Both the position numbers and the translations under genes were made by a program. From positions 1 to 64,000 of the forward strand of contig NZ_AMQY01000001.1 in the NCBI RefSeq assembly GCF_000334215.1: 64,000 bases of DNA, given 5' to 3'. This document shows positions 9,473-17,607 of this stretch, one piece after another (the stretch's first letter is position 1; every line of letters starts with the position of its first letter). The DNA comes from Vreelandella jeotgali Hwa (lineage in GTDB: Bacteria > Pseudomonadota > Gammaproteobacteria > Pseudomonadales > Halomonadaceae). Below the pieces are notes generated by a model, which saw only the letters and a list, made by a program, of their open reading frames with translations, was not told where the DNA came from and did not search any database.

Positions 9473-9591
9473 ATTTTGAGGCCCGCATAATTATTTAGCA
9501 CTTCAGAGTCCTTCCTCTGCATTCATGGCGCGGGGCATACCCAAGCCTCGACTCGCCTAGCTGCAGCTTCACGGCCGGCGCGCTCGGCTTT

Positions 9592-9774
9592 TTACGCCGG
9601 GGTCTCGCTACCCTTGTGGCCCAGCAGATCCTGGGCTTCCAACGTCTCACCAAATAGCACGCGGTTAACCAGCTCCGCATACTGCGTCTCGAAGAGTTTT
9701 TCCATGCGTAGCGTGCTTTGCGCCGCTGTGTGAGTGAGATCCCAACAGCCGACCGCCTGCCCTGCTAGCCGCAC
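9592..9774 (-). CDS. Unrecognised short gene or gene fragment
   Basis: The open frame on the minus strand runs from 9936 to 9595 without stop, but the only ATG is at 9774, giving 60 residues (MRLAGQAVGCWDLTHTAAQS...). The helical, Gln/Leu-rich stretch with WSHEAVRLAGQAV just upstream is faintly reminiscent of phasin proteins; I would not name it. It probably is the degraded end of a longer gene. Confidence 0.35.
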   Translation of the reverse strand: MRLAGQAVGCWDLTHTAAQSTLRMEKLFETQYAELVNRVLFGETLEAQDLLGHKGSETPA

Positions 9775-10019
9775 CGCTTCGTGGCTCCAGCGTTGCTCTG
9801 CCGACCGATGCGCGTTCTGCGTCGCCTCGCGCCATGTCGTGGCTACGTCAGCATGCCCGCATCCGCCGCCGTTGGCGCCAGCATGGCGACCAACACCAGG
9901 ATCATAGGAGGCTATGTGCTGCCTTGGCGCTTGAGATTACTTATGGTGCGCTCCGGCGTCGTCTACGTCGGCAGCACTACCCAGCGCGCCAGCTCCCACC
10001 GGCTCAGCTTCAACAAATC

Positions 10020-10315
10020 CGCTGTCGGAAATGCGCTGCTGAATGTCCGCGGAAAAAGGCTTCCAGCCGGGTAAAAATCTGGCGAAAGTTTCTGTAGCCG
10101 CGTCAGCTGACATACAGCCATCGGGCCCCGACATGGCGCCGCCAGCTAATGACGCTGCGCCTGGTAGCACGGCCTCATCTGCTGAAGGTCTAATGGCAGG
10201 TTCCGGCTCATTGACGTTTGAAACCACTGCTCACGCGAGCCTATATGAAGCAGATTTGGCGTTTTCCCAAGCGTTTTTCGAGCCCTTCATAGCGTTGCGG
10301 TTCCAGTCAAATTGA
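10020..10315 (+). pseudogene. 3' remnant of SF2 helicase gene (copy of 32782-34296)
   Basis: The last about 75 codons align with the C-terminus of the intact helicase gene at 32782-34296. NLAKVSVAASADIQPS matches DLARVTADTPSDSQQG, and SSAEG...SLTF...DLAFSQAFFEPFIALRF matches SSAEG...SLTF...DVAFSRDFFERLVALRL. Upstream of about 10070 the match continues in a shifted frame and fades out. It is followed, as in the intact copy, by an AlpA gene. The remnant lacks all helicase motifs. Confidence 0.75.
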
Positions 10316-10353
10316 AAAAATTTTTATGCAGTAGGGCAAAAAATCTCAGCGCG

Positions 10354-10416
10354 CCCCTTATTAACTGATGTATGCCGAGAAACATCCATCTATTAGGAGG
10401 TCACATGGCCCTACTG
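10354..10416. repeat. Inverted repeat copy A (63 bp identical to 32647-32709)
   Basis: The segment spanning the alpA leader and its first four codons is identical, in opposite orientation, to 32647-32709. Similarity at lower identity continues on both sides through the whole alpA gene and back into the helicase end. The pair flanks about 22 kb. Confidence 0.9.
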
Positions 10417-10593
10417 CGACAGCCCGAAGTTCTGCAAAAATGCGCGCTTAGCCGTTCGGGACTCTACCGGCTCATGGAGGCGGGGGATTTTCCTCCGCCT
10501 GTCAGCATCGGCACGCGTAGCAAAGCGTGGGTGGAGCAAGAAGTTGATGAATGGATCGATAGCCTGGTTCGTCAGCGGAATGCCGAGAGCTAA
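10405..10593 (+). CDS. AlpA-family excisionase/regulator, copy A
   Basis: A 62-residue MerR-like helix-turn-helix protein: KCALSRSGLYRLMEAGDFPPPVSIG then WVEQEVDEWIDSLVRQR, the AlpA (phage CP4-57 regulator) pattern. Such proteins act as excisionases or activate integrase. The start at 10405 is set by a perfect AGGAGG 5 nt upstream; an in-frame ATG at 10372 lacks one. It is about 75% similar to the copy at 32473-32658. A long hairpin follows. Confidence 0.9.
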   Translation: MALLRQPEVLQKCALSRSGLYRLMEAGDFPPPVSIGTRSKAWVEQEVDEWIDSLVRQRNAES

Positions 10594-10600
10594 AAAGGTA

Positions 10601-10642
10601 TGCCACAGGCGGTCCGCTCAGGATCAAGGACCGCCTGTGGCA
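10601..10642 (+). terminator. Hairpin after alpA copy A
   Basis: A perfect 15-bp stem (TGCCACAGGCGGTCC and complement) with a 12-nt loop lies 8 bp after the alpA stop. There is no clear T run, so terminator function is probable, not certain. Confidence 0.55.
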
Positions 10643-10662
10643 GTTGTAAGATTCCGGTTGAT

Positions 10663-10689
10663 CAGCTGGCCAAATTCACTATGCCACTA
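10663..10689. repeat. IS3-type terminal repeat remnant (right end)
   Basis: 27 bp identical, inverted, to 14668-14694, where the repeat precedes an IS3 orfA start. Here only the outer end of an element is left. The two face outward around the Fic-IS481-zinc ribbon-peptidase block, as in a composite transposon. Confidence 0.6.
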
Positions 10690-10732
10690 CATATTGAGCA
10701 TCATGGATCAGGCAAAATACGTTCACAAAAAC

Positions 10733-12289
10733 CTAAGGAGCATCTGGAAGATCAGCAAATCCCTCAGCCACCACCTGCGCTAATTCAGATGCCAGGCCAG
10801 CCTCCACTATCACCGGAAACTCTTTCGTCAATTTTCCACTCACTCGGCCATGCTGGCGTATCGACCTGATTATTCGATCGATGTGATGATCAGGGCCTTC
10901 TACCCAATCCTTGACCGCCTCCCGCGTGCGATACCATGCCTGCTGCAAGGCTGCTTGATGGCGCATCTCGTGTTCCAGAGTGTGGCGAATGATTGCAAAC
11001 AGGTATTCCGATTGCTCAGTCAGGTCCGGGTAGCGCCAGAACGGCGCCGCTTCGTCATAGGCATCAAAAACAAAGTCCGATTCAATACCATCTCCATACA
11101 ACACACGCTCATGGCTGAAGTTGGCCGAATCACGGCAAGCCGACATCAATGACCTGGAGTAGCGCTCAAGTATTTGGTCATACTCGGCGCGCCTTACCGC
11201 TGAAGAAGTTATCGCCGCTGAGACCGGCAAAATGAAGGGTTCAGGCATCACCCCATCATGGCGAAGGGTGTCATTCACCAGAAAACGGGAGATTCGACCA
11301 TTGCCATCGGCCAGCGGGTGAATAAATACAAATCCAAAACTTGCCACAGCAGCGCGCACCACTGCATCTTGCGCATCAGTGTGTGCCAGAAAATGCTGCA
11401 GCCCTTTCAGCATGCCTGGCAACCACTCCCAGTGGGGGCAAACGTAATGTACGATCGGGCCATACTCAATCGAGCTACTTCCGACGAAAACCGGAGACTG
11501 CCGCAAGCCCGTCCGAACCGTCGTAGTACCCAGAATCGCCGACTGAAACTCCTTAAGAGCACTTTCACTGAGGGGCGATTCCAAACGCCCACAATAACGC
11601 TCAATGGCAGAGGCGAACCGGCGTATGCGATCCTGGTGTTGCCCTTCGTGCTCAATCACAAAACTGGCACGACTCTCTTTAATGGTGAGCCACACAGCGC
11701 TGCGACGAATGATATCTGGCCCGAACTCAACCTCCATCGCTGCGAGTCTATCAGCGATGGCGTACTGGCCGGCTTCCAGCAATGGTGCTGTACGTCGAAC
11801 AAGGGGGCAGTACTCAGGACTCCCCGGCAGGTTGTTATTAATCCGCCAACGACGGTTGCGATGCACACCGGTGACCGCAGTAACGTAAAACCCGGGATCC
11901 AGGGCATCACAATAGTTACCGTCAACACCCTCAACTAACAGGGTCTTACCGGTCAGCCACTCGTAAAAAAAACCAGCACGCCGGGCATACCGACCTGTAG
12001 GTTCAGAACATATCCATTCCGCAAGCACCTCTGGTGGTACAAGCGCAAACAATCTTGCCAGAAACTCCAGCGCTACTCCTTCATGCTTCAACGCAAACGT
12101 TAGGTGCGCGCTAAGCAAAGGTTGAGGGCGCATAGCTTCCGGATAAAATTCCTCGCGACGTCCAGCTTGTTGATGAGTCTGGCGCCTGCGCCCGATACAG
12201 CTTTCCACGGGGAGCGGCTGGATGGTTTGCACCTTGTAATGTGCCGCCAGCCAAGAATAACCGATTTCATTACCTGTTATAGTGCTCAA
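10733..12289 (-). CDS. Fic domain protein (probable AMP-transferase)
   Basis: A 518-residue protein with the Fic catalytic motif HPLADGNGRISR at residues 324-335. The motif histidine, the anion-binding G-N-G-R and a flap region are intact. Upstream, the segment SRASFVIEHEG (207-217) sits where Fic proteins of this size carry the inhibitory helix, so activity may be self-restrained. The C-terminal part carries a possible winged helix (SIRQHGRVSGKLTKEF). Family members usually transfer AMP from ATP to a protein. The first codon in this frame is TTG at 12289 without a clear ribosome site, so the N-terminus is uncertain. No partner antitoxin gene is seen. Confidence 0.85.
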   Translation of the reverse strand: MSTITGNEIGYSWLAAHYKVQTIQPLPVESCIGRRRQTHQQAGRREEFYPEAMRPQPLLSAHLTFALKHEGVALEFLARLFALVPPEVLAEWICSEPTGRYARRAGFFYEWLTGKTLLVEGVDGNYCDALDPGFYVTAVTGVHRNRRWRINNNLPGSPEYCPLVRRTAPLLEAGQYAIADRLAAMEVEFGPDIIRRSAVWLTIKESRASFVIEHEGQHQDRIRRFASAIERYCGRLESPLSESALKEFQSAILGTTTVRTGLRQSPVFVGSSSIEYGPIVHYVCPHWEWLPGMLKGLQHFLAHTDAQDAVVRAAVASFGFVFIHPLADGNGRISRFLVNDTLRHDGVMPEPFILPVSAAITSSAVRRAEYDQILERYSRSLMSACRDSANFSHERVLYGDGIESDFVFDAYDEAAPFWRYPDLTEQSEYLFAIIRHTLEHEMRHQAALQQAWYRTREAVKDWVEGPDHHIDRIIRSIRQHGRVSGKLTKEFPVIVEAGLASELAQVVAEGFADLPDAP

Positions 12290-12471
12290 AATGATTATTG
12301 CGCCTTAGAAACGATTGGAACCCCGGCATATCTGACAAAAACGATTCTAGTAGATCCTGAAGAAAAAATCCCGGCACTCCACCACTTGTGTCATCGCAAG
12401 GCCCAACACTGCAAGTGAACAGCAGGGGATGTATCCAATAGCGCGTAATTAATCATGCGGCACCCAAAACC

Positions 12472-13547
12472 TGTGGGGTCCCTGATGATCAAGTGAGTGA
12501 TAGAAGTTATCCTCTGCTGATAGCAAGAGAGCTTCTACAGCAGTTCATCCGGGAGCAGAGACATGGACATCAAGCTGCATAAACAAGCCACGACGACACC
12601 GAAGATCCGTGCCGAAATCCAGGCAGCGCCCGCCAGCATCAGTGATAGCGAGTTGGCGCGCCAGTACGGTGTTGGCGATTCGACGATACGCCGTTGGCGG
12701 TACCGAGATGATGTTCATGACCGGTCCCATACACGGCACAACCTCCTGACGACGCTAACGACCGAGCAGGAGGAAGTACTGATCGCTGCTCGTACCTTCC
12801 TGCGTCTCGGCCTCGATGACTTGCTGGTAGTGGCACGTGAGTTCCTCAATCCACGGCTGTCGCGCTCCGGTCTTCACCGCATGCTCAAGCGACGCGAGGT
12901 AGCCACGCTTACTGAGCTGGCACGGCAGGATACGGGGGAGGATGAGAAGCCTCGGCACAAGCCGTTCAAGGACTATGAGCCAGGCTATGTGCACATCGAT
13001 ATCAAGCACCTGCCCCAGATGCCTGACGAGCAGCAGAAGCGCTACTTGTACGTGGCTATCGACCGAGCTACGCGATGGGTGTATCTGGAGATCAGAAACA
13101 GCCAGTCTGCCGGAGATGCGCGAGCGTTCATGAAGCAAGTGGAAGACAAGGCCCCCTTCACCATACGGACGGTTCTGACGGACAATGGCAAATCGTTCAC
13201 CGATCGTTTCACACGGGCCGGTGAGCGCAAGCCCAGCGGTCGCCATGCCTTCGATCAGGAGTGCCAGGCCCACGGTATCGAACACCGCTTGATCAAGCCG
13301 GGGCGCCCACAAACAAACGGTATGGTAGAACGCTTCAACGGTCGTATCAGCGATGTTCTGGCGACTCGACGTTATACCTCAGGCGAAGACCTGGAGCAGA
13401 CGCTCAAACGCTATGCGTGGCTGTACAATCATCATATCTCGCAGAAAGCGCTGCACCATCAATCGCCGATTACCGCGATGAAGGAATGGCAGAGCCAGTG
13501 TCCTGAGTTATTTACCAAACGAGTCGTTAATCACACGGGACCTGACA
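12472..13547 (+). mobile_element. IS481-family insertion sequence, copy 1 (1076 bp)
   Basis: Terminal repeats TGTGGGGTCCCT (left) and the complement of TGTCAGGTCCCG (right) bound the transposase gene. The length equals copy 2 at 57608-58683. The flanks (AAAACC and GTTACA) show no target duplication, suggesting later rearrangement at this site. Confidence 0.88.
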
Positions 13548-13561
13548 GTTACACGACATAA
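12563..13561 (+). CDS. IS481-family transposase, copy 1
   Basis: The 332-residue DDE transposase begins with a helix-turn-helix (ELARQYGVGDSTIRRWRYRD) followed by the rve integrase core: YVHIDIKHLP (first D), VLTDNGKSF (second D) and GMVERFNGRISD (E). It is near-identical to the copy at 57603-58592. The stop codon lies just beyond the element end, so the last few codons come from flanking DNA. Confidence 0.95.
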   Translation: MDIKLHKQATTTPKIRAEIQAAPASISDSELARQYGVGDSTIRRWRYRDDVHDRSHTRHNLLTTLTTEQEEVLIAARTFLRLGLDDLLVVAREFLNPRLSRSGLHRMLKRREVATLTELARQDTGEDEKPRHKPFKDYEPGYVHIDIKHLPQMPDEQQKRYLYVAIDRATRWVYLEIRNSQSAGDARAFMKQVEDKAPFTIRTVLTDNGKSFTDRFTRAGERKPSGRHAFDQECQAHGIEHRLIKPGRPQTNGMVERFNGRISDVLATRRYTSGEDLEQTLKRYAWLYNHHISQKALHHQSPITAMKEWQSQCPELFTKRVVNHTGPDSYTT

Positions 13562-13709
13562 TTTGTCGCATCTGTAGCGTGTAATGGCGTTATCGGCACA
13601 GGTAAGCCGCAGGCCTAGCAATAAAAGTACTTCTGATATAAAGATGGATACCCCTCTTTCTTGCGTGGTCGAAAATCATCGTATAACACTTTTATATCAA
13701 GGATTTACC

Positions 13710-13892
13710 ATGCCCATCCGCCCTACGCCATTTATCGTCTACTGCCCTCGCTGCCGCTGGCAGAAACGGGTGGCGCCGCGTAGCGATGTGATGCTGCCAG
13801 GTGATATGCCAGAGCGCTGCCCCAAGTGCGATAGCAACGCGCTGGAACACCAGCAGGCCAGCGGGCTGCTTGGCCGCCTGCTGGGGCGTTAA
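13710..13892 (+). CDS. Small double-CxxC zinc-ribbon protein
   Basis: A 60-residue protein with YCPRCRW (Cys pair 1) and RCPKCDS (Cys pair 2), spaced as a zinc ribbon. A tail GLLGRLLGR follows. No known function; it lies 75 bp upstream of the metallopeptidase-like gene on the same strand and may belong with it. Confidence 0.6.
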   Translation: MPIRPTPFIVYCPRCRWQKRVAPRSDVMLPGDMPERCPKCDSNALEHQQASGLLGRLLGR

Positions 13893-13967
13893 TGTCACTA
13901 TGCGACCTGATCTGTCGCATTAGCCATGCATGATGCAGCCATGTCACTCTTTTGGAGGCACTCGGAC

Positions 13968-14612
13968 ATGGCTGACACCGCTTTTTCACCGGATACGCTC
14001 TCTTTTGTCGAGCCCTGTCTATCTGAGAAAACTCAACAGGAACTATCGAAATGGCGCGAGGATCGCACGCTTTGGCACGATCACTTCCCGGTAATAGCAG
14101 AGCTTGCTGAGTGCTTAACGCTTACGCCACTGGAAAACGGCCAGGGATTTACCACGAGCACTGACGGCCGCCACTTGTTCTTTTGCCCAGTCTACAGCGC
14201 GACGCTAACCGATGAGGATCGCCGGTTTTTACAGTTGCATCTGCTTTGGCATTGCTTGGCCGGACACCTGACGGCACCGCTGGTTGATAATCCTCATTGC
14301 TGGCACCTGGCCTGCGACCATGAGGTCAATGCCATGTTACTGGCGCTTGATATGGAGCTGCCGCCCAGCGCGGTGCTGTTTCCCGTCTGCTATGGTCAAA
14401 GCGCCGCGCAAGTATACCGCTGGCTGGCCAACCACCCCATGCCCTACGCGGAAACACCATCGGATATCCATCCGGCGGGGCTCTGGGCCTACCTTGATGC
14501 TGTCAACATTGCCCCGGCGATAGTCAGTCTGTGGCAGCATCGAGCACATTTGCTGGCTCAAAACACATCGGCCATGCCAGCGATGATAACCCGCTTTTTT
14601 ACTTCGCGGTAA
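13968..14612 (+). CDS. Metallopeptidase-like protein (DUF2201 N-terminal type)
   Basis: A 214-residue protein containing HLLWHCLAGHL and, 18 residues on, HLACDHEVNAML. This resembles the N-terminal putative metallopeptidase domain of VWA-linked DUF2201 proteins (HxxxH plus a later acidic-His pair). The start at 13968 has GGAGG 9 nt upstream. Full family members are about 400 residues with a C-terminal VWA-like domain; that part is missing here, and IS3 debris begins about 55 bp after the stop, so truncation is likely. No AAA ATPase partner is present. Confidence 0.5.
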   Translation: MADTAFSPDTLSFVEPCLSEKTQQELSKWREDRTLWHDHFPVIAELAECLTLTPLENGQGFTTSTDGRHLFFCPVYSATLTDEDRRFLQLHLLWHCLAGHLTAPLVDNPHCWHLACDHEVNAMLLALDMELPPSAVLFPVCYGQSAAQVYRWLANHPMPYAETPSDIHPAGLWAYLDAVNIAPAIVSLWQHRAHLLAQNTSAMPAMITRFFTSR

Positions 14613-14667
14613 AGTAAAATCATTCACTAATGTATGCCCACTTCCCGCCGCTAACCGATAGGGAGTA

Positions 14668-14694
14668 TAGTGGCATAGTGAATTTGGCCAGCTG
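14668..14694. repeat. IS3-type terminal repeat remnant (left end)
   Basis: 27-bp inverted match to 10663-10689. It is followed 46 bp later by an orfA start, identifying it as the left end of an IS3-family element. Confidence 0.6.
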
Positions 14695-14740
14695 GTTTTG
14701 AGTGTATGATCACTCACAGAGAAAAAATCAGGTGGACAGA

Positions 14741-14830
14741 ATGACCAGGAAAAGAAATTTTGACCCGGAGTTTCGTCTGGAAGCAGCGCAACAGGTGGTT
14801 GATCAGGACTACCGTTCAGGTAAATCATAG
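14741..14830 (+). pseudogene. IS3-family orfA fragment
   Basis: The 29-codon frame begins MTRKRNFDPEFRLEAAQQVV, the typical start of an IS3 OrfA helix-turn-helix protein, then runs into a stop. The rest of the element is gone. The following stretch to 15083 holds no gene that I can support; a perfect 9-bp stem with 3-nt loop is at 14994-15014. Confidence 0.75.
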
Positions 14831-15083
14831 CGATGAAGTTGGCCTCATTCCGGTAGCCTTGTGCGCTTGATCGCCCCCCCCCTGTAACAAGCCATTCATA
14901 TCTTCCAGCCGAGCGTTGTTGGTCAGGCCTGATCAATATGTCCCCGCCAGCCCAGTCGTGTCAGCGGACCTGATGGAGGAGGATGTGAGGGCTCCGTGAT
15001 GGGTGCCATCACGGTGATTTAATGGTCAGTCAGAAAGCCCATGGCTAAAAGGGGCTAAAATCGCCCTCATACAAGCCCCGGAA

Positions 15084-15320
15084 TCAGTCCAGGAAGCCGA
15101 CAACGCCTTCATCGTCAATTGCTTCGTGCACTGCGTCCAGGGCAGCCTGGTCAGTGGGAAATCGGTCATCCCATACGTGCGAGGTGCCGTCCTCATTGAT
15201 AACTTCCAAAACCCAGGCGACCTCTTCTTCGAGGCGGTATATATCCACCTGCAGGGTATGACCATCGCGTGTGATGGTTTGCCCCAAGGGGCTCTGAATC
15301 AGTTCAGGTTCGATACTCAT
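15084..15320 (-). CDS. Small acidic hypothetical protein at the end of the BREX operon
   Basis: A 78-residue protein (start MSIEPELIQS at 15320 with AAGAGA 8 nt upstream; an ATG two codons earlier is also open). It is acidic, with a predicted beta-rich front half (TITRDGHTLQVDIYRLEEEV) and a helical end. It lies 80 bp after brxL on the same strand. Not recognised; a small BREX-linked protein or an anti-restriction-like DNA mimic are both only guesses. Confidence 0.6.
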   Translation of the reverse strand: MSIEPELIQSPLGQTITRDGHTLQVDIYRLEEEVAWVLEVINEDGTSHVWDDRFPTDQAALDAVHEAIDDEGVVGFLD

Positions 15321-15405
15321 GATCATGTCTCTTGATTAGCGGCGCCGAGAATAATATTGACGCAGCAGTGGATGTTGCAGTTGAGCCTTACCTGGTGAGG
15401 CTCGG

Positions 15406-17487
15406 CTACTCCACCCCCAGCGCCTTCACCACGGCGTCCACCGGCTCCGAGTAAAAGCTGGTCTGAAACTTGGTGAACAGCTCGGCCGGAATCGTGGCGA
15501 TGTCTGCGGCGCTGGCCATGGGCAAAGTGACGCGCTTGCCGCCGGCGTCAAACGCGACCTGCAGGCATTCCGCCAGGTTGTCGACCTTCTTGAGGTTGCC
15601 GCCCAGGCTCATGTCGCCGAGAACGACCATCTGACTTTGCGTGGGCTTGCCCAGCAGCGCCGAAGAAAACGCCACCAGGCTTGCCAACGACAATTCGCGC
15701 AGCGTGCCGGTGTTTTGCAGATCGACCACGTGCAGGTGGAAGTCATGCTCCAGCACTTTGCGCGAGCCGCTGATGCGCCCGGCGTTGGCCTTGAAATAGT
15801 CGAACGCCAATTTGACCTGTTCCTTGGCCTCCATGGAGCTGCCCAGGCCTGACATGGCGAGCTTGCCGCTGCCGGCGGTGACCTGCATTTCGATGCGGTA
15901 CACCCCGGGCATGCCTTTCTCGCTGAGCCCGATGGTATGTATCACGCCGGGGTTGCCCAACCCATCGGGAATCAGTCCGCCGCCGCCTTGCTCCTTAACC
16001 GAGACAAAGTGCTCTTCCAGGGTGTCCTTGTCGATGTAGCTAAAGTGAACGTCGTAAAACTCCATGCCGCCGATCTTTTTCAGCTGCTCCTTGATGCGGC
16101 GGCGTACCTGCAGGGCATACTCCAGGCAATCGCGCACATCGTCTTTTTGGTACTCACCGTGCGGAAACAGCAGCTTGAGCAGCCCGGATACCGTCTTGCG
16201 CACGGCAATCACGTCGCGCTGGTTGAGGTTGTCGCCCAGGCGGAAGTAGACATCAATGGCATCGGCAAAGCTGCGGCGGCGCATCTCGCGGAAGTATTCG
16301 GCCAGGTAGTCGACGATGAACCCGTAGCGCTGGGTGAAAAACGACGGCCGCATCTTGGGGATTTCCCAGCCGGGAATATAAGCATGAAAGCGGTCAAAGA
16401 ACGCGGCGTCGATCATCGCCTCGGGGAACGGCGTCAGCAGGTGGCTGGTTTTGACCAGCGACTCCACGCTCTGGTTGATGTTGCCGACAAACACCATGGA
16501 TGCCGACGCTTCCATCTGCTCTCGGCCCCGGGCGAAAGACCCTGACGCCATGTAATCTTTCATGATCTGCACGCCGTCGTTGTCCTTGAACGAGATACCC
16601 GCCACCTCGTCAAAGGCCACCAGATCCCACATGCCTACCAGGCCAATGCGCCGCGTGCTCATGTTATAGAACAGGTTGGCCACCGTGCTTTGGCCGCCGG
16701 AGACCAGAATGCTGTTGGGCGAACATTCCTTATAGATATGGCTCTTGCCGGTCCCGCGCGGACCCAGCTCGCAGACGTTGTAGTTGTTCTCGACAAACGG
16801 AATCATCCGCGCCAGCAGGTGCCACTGGACTTCGGCATCCAACTCCGCTGGCTCCATGCCGATAGCGCGCATCAGCCCCTCGCGCCACTGCTGAGTGGTA
16901 AAGGCGCGACGCCCGTCAAAAAGCTCATCCATGTTCATGTGCGGCATCTGGATGGGCTTGAGCTGGCTCACGCCAAACGGTGAGCCATTCTGCCCTTCTT
17001 CATGGTAATAGCTCAGGGTGGCTATCACCCAGATACCGCCGACCAGCAGCTTTTCGTGCTCCTTGACGATGCCCGCAGAAATCTCGGCGTCCTTGATGCC
17101 CAGGTTACCGAAGGCGGCCTCGTAGCGGTCCTTTTTATCGTTCAGGCGCACTGCGACCCGGTCGATGACTTTATAGCTGCCGCGCTCACGCACCAGCGAC
17201 TTGATCTTCTCGGCTTCGTCAGGGCGCACGTAGTTATCGGCGAGGATTTGCTTGACGTTGTCCAGCCCCTGGTCAATCACCTCAGGATCGTCAGACGCGC
17301 AGTACATGCCAAGCAGATACTCCAGCACATATACCGGCACGTTGGCGCCTTCCTTGACCCGCTGGGTCAGATCCTTGCGCACCACCCGGCCGGCAAAATG
17401 GCTGTTGAGCAGCGCATCGAGGTCGCTCTCCTGATCGGCGGGTAAAGCTGCCTCCGCCTGCGGTTCATGGTCGGTACCCAACGTCAC
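15406..17487 (-). CDS. brxL: BREX protease-like AAA+ protein BrxL
   Basis: The 693-residue Lon-like protein of type I BREX. The N-terminal BrxL domain (ALLNSHFAGRVVRKDLTQRV) is followed by an AAA+ module with Walker A GPRGTGKSH (242-250), Walker B-like LVAFDEVAGI, and a C-terminal Lon-protease-like domain (DYFKANAGRISGSRKVLEHD; SLASLVAFSSALLGKPTQSQ). BrxL forms a DNA-binding ring needed for phage restriction but not for methylation in studied systems. The start codon is GTG with GGAG 8 nt upstream. It is the last core BREX gene here, about 110 bp after pglZ. Confidence 0.96.
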   Translation of the reverse strand: MTLGTDHEPQAEAALPADQESDLDALLNSHFAGRVVRKDLTQRVKEGANVPVYVLEYLLGMYCASDDPEVIDQGLDNVKQILADNYVRPDEAEKIKSLVRERGSYKVIDRVAVRLNDKKDRYEAAFGNLGIKDAEISAGIVKEHEKLLVGGIWVIATLSYYHEEGQNGSPFGVSQLKPIQMPHMNMDELFDGRRAFTTQQWREGLMRAIGMEPAELDAEVQWHLLARMIPFVENNYNVCELGPRGTGKSHIYKECSPNSILVSGGQSTVANLFYNMSTRRIGLVGMWDLVAFDEVAGISFKDNDGVQIMKDYMASGSFARGREQMEASASMVFVGNINQSVESLVKTSHLLTPFPEAMIDAAFFDRFHAYIPGWEIPKMRPSFFTQRYGFIVDYLAEYFREMRRRSFADAIDVYFRLGDNLNQRDVIAVRKTVSGLLKLLFPHGEYQKDDVRDCLEYALQVRRRIKEQLKKIGGMEFYDVHFSYIDKDTLEEHFVSVKEQGGGGLIPDGLGNPGVIHTIGLSEKGMPGVYRIEMQVTAGSGKLAMSGLGSSMEAKEQVKLAFDYFKANAGRISGSRKVLEHDFHLHVVDLQNTGTLRELSLASLVAFSSALLGKPTQSQMVVLGDMSLGGNLKKVDNLAECLQVAFDAGGKRVTLPMASAADIATIPAELFTKFQTSFYSEPVDAVVKALGVE

Positions 17488-17607
17488 GCTACATTCTCCA
17501 TCATACTGTCCATGCTCTACCTGTTCCCCGAGGTTGCCCTCCTGGATGCCTCCATACGCTCGCTACAGGGTATCAGCACCGGGCAATGGCTGCGCTTGGC
17601 CGTCGAC

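Noticed and set aside
9937..10227. 96-codon minus-strand ORF
   Set aside because: Lies opposite the helicase remnant, whose plus-strand reading aligns with the intact copy.
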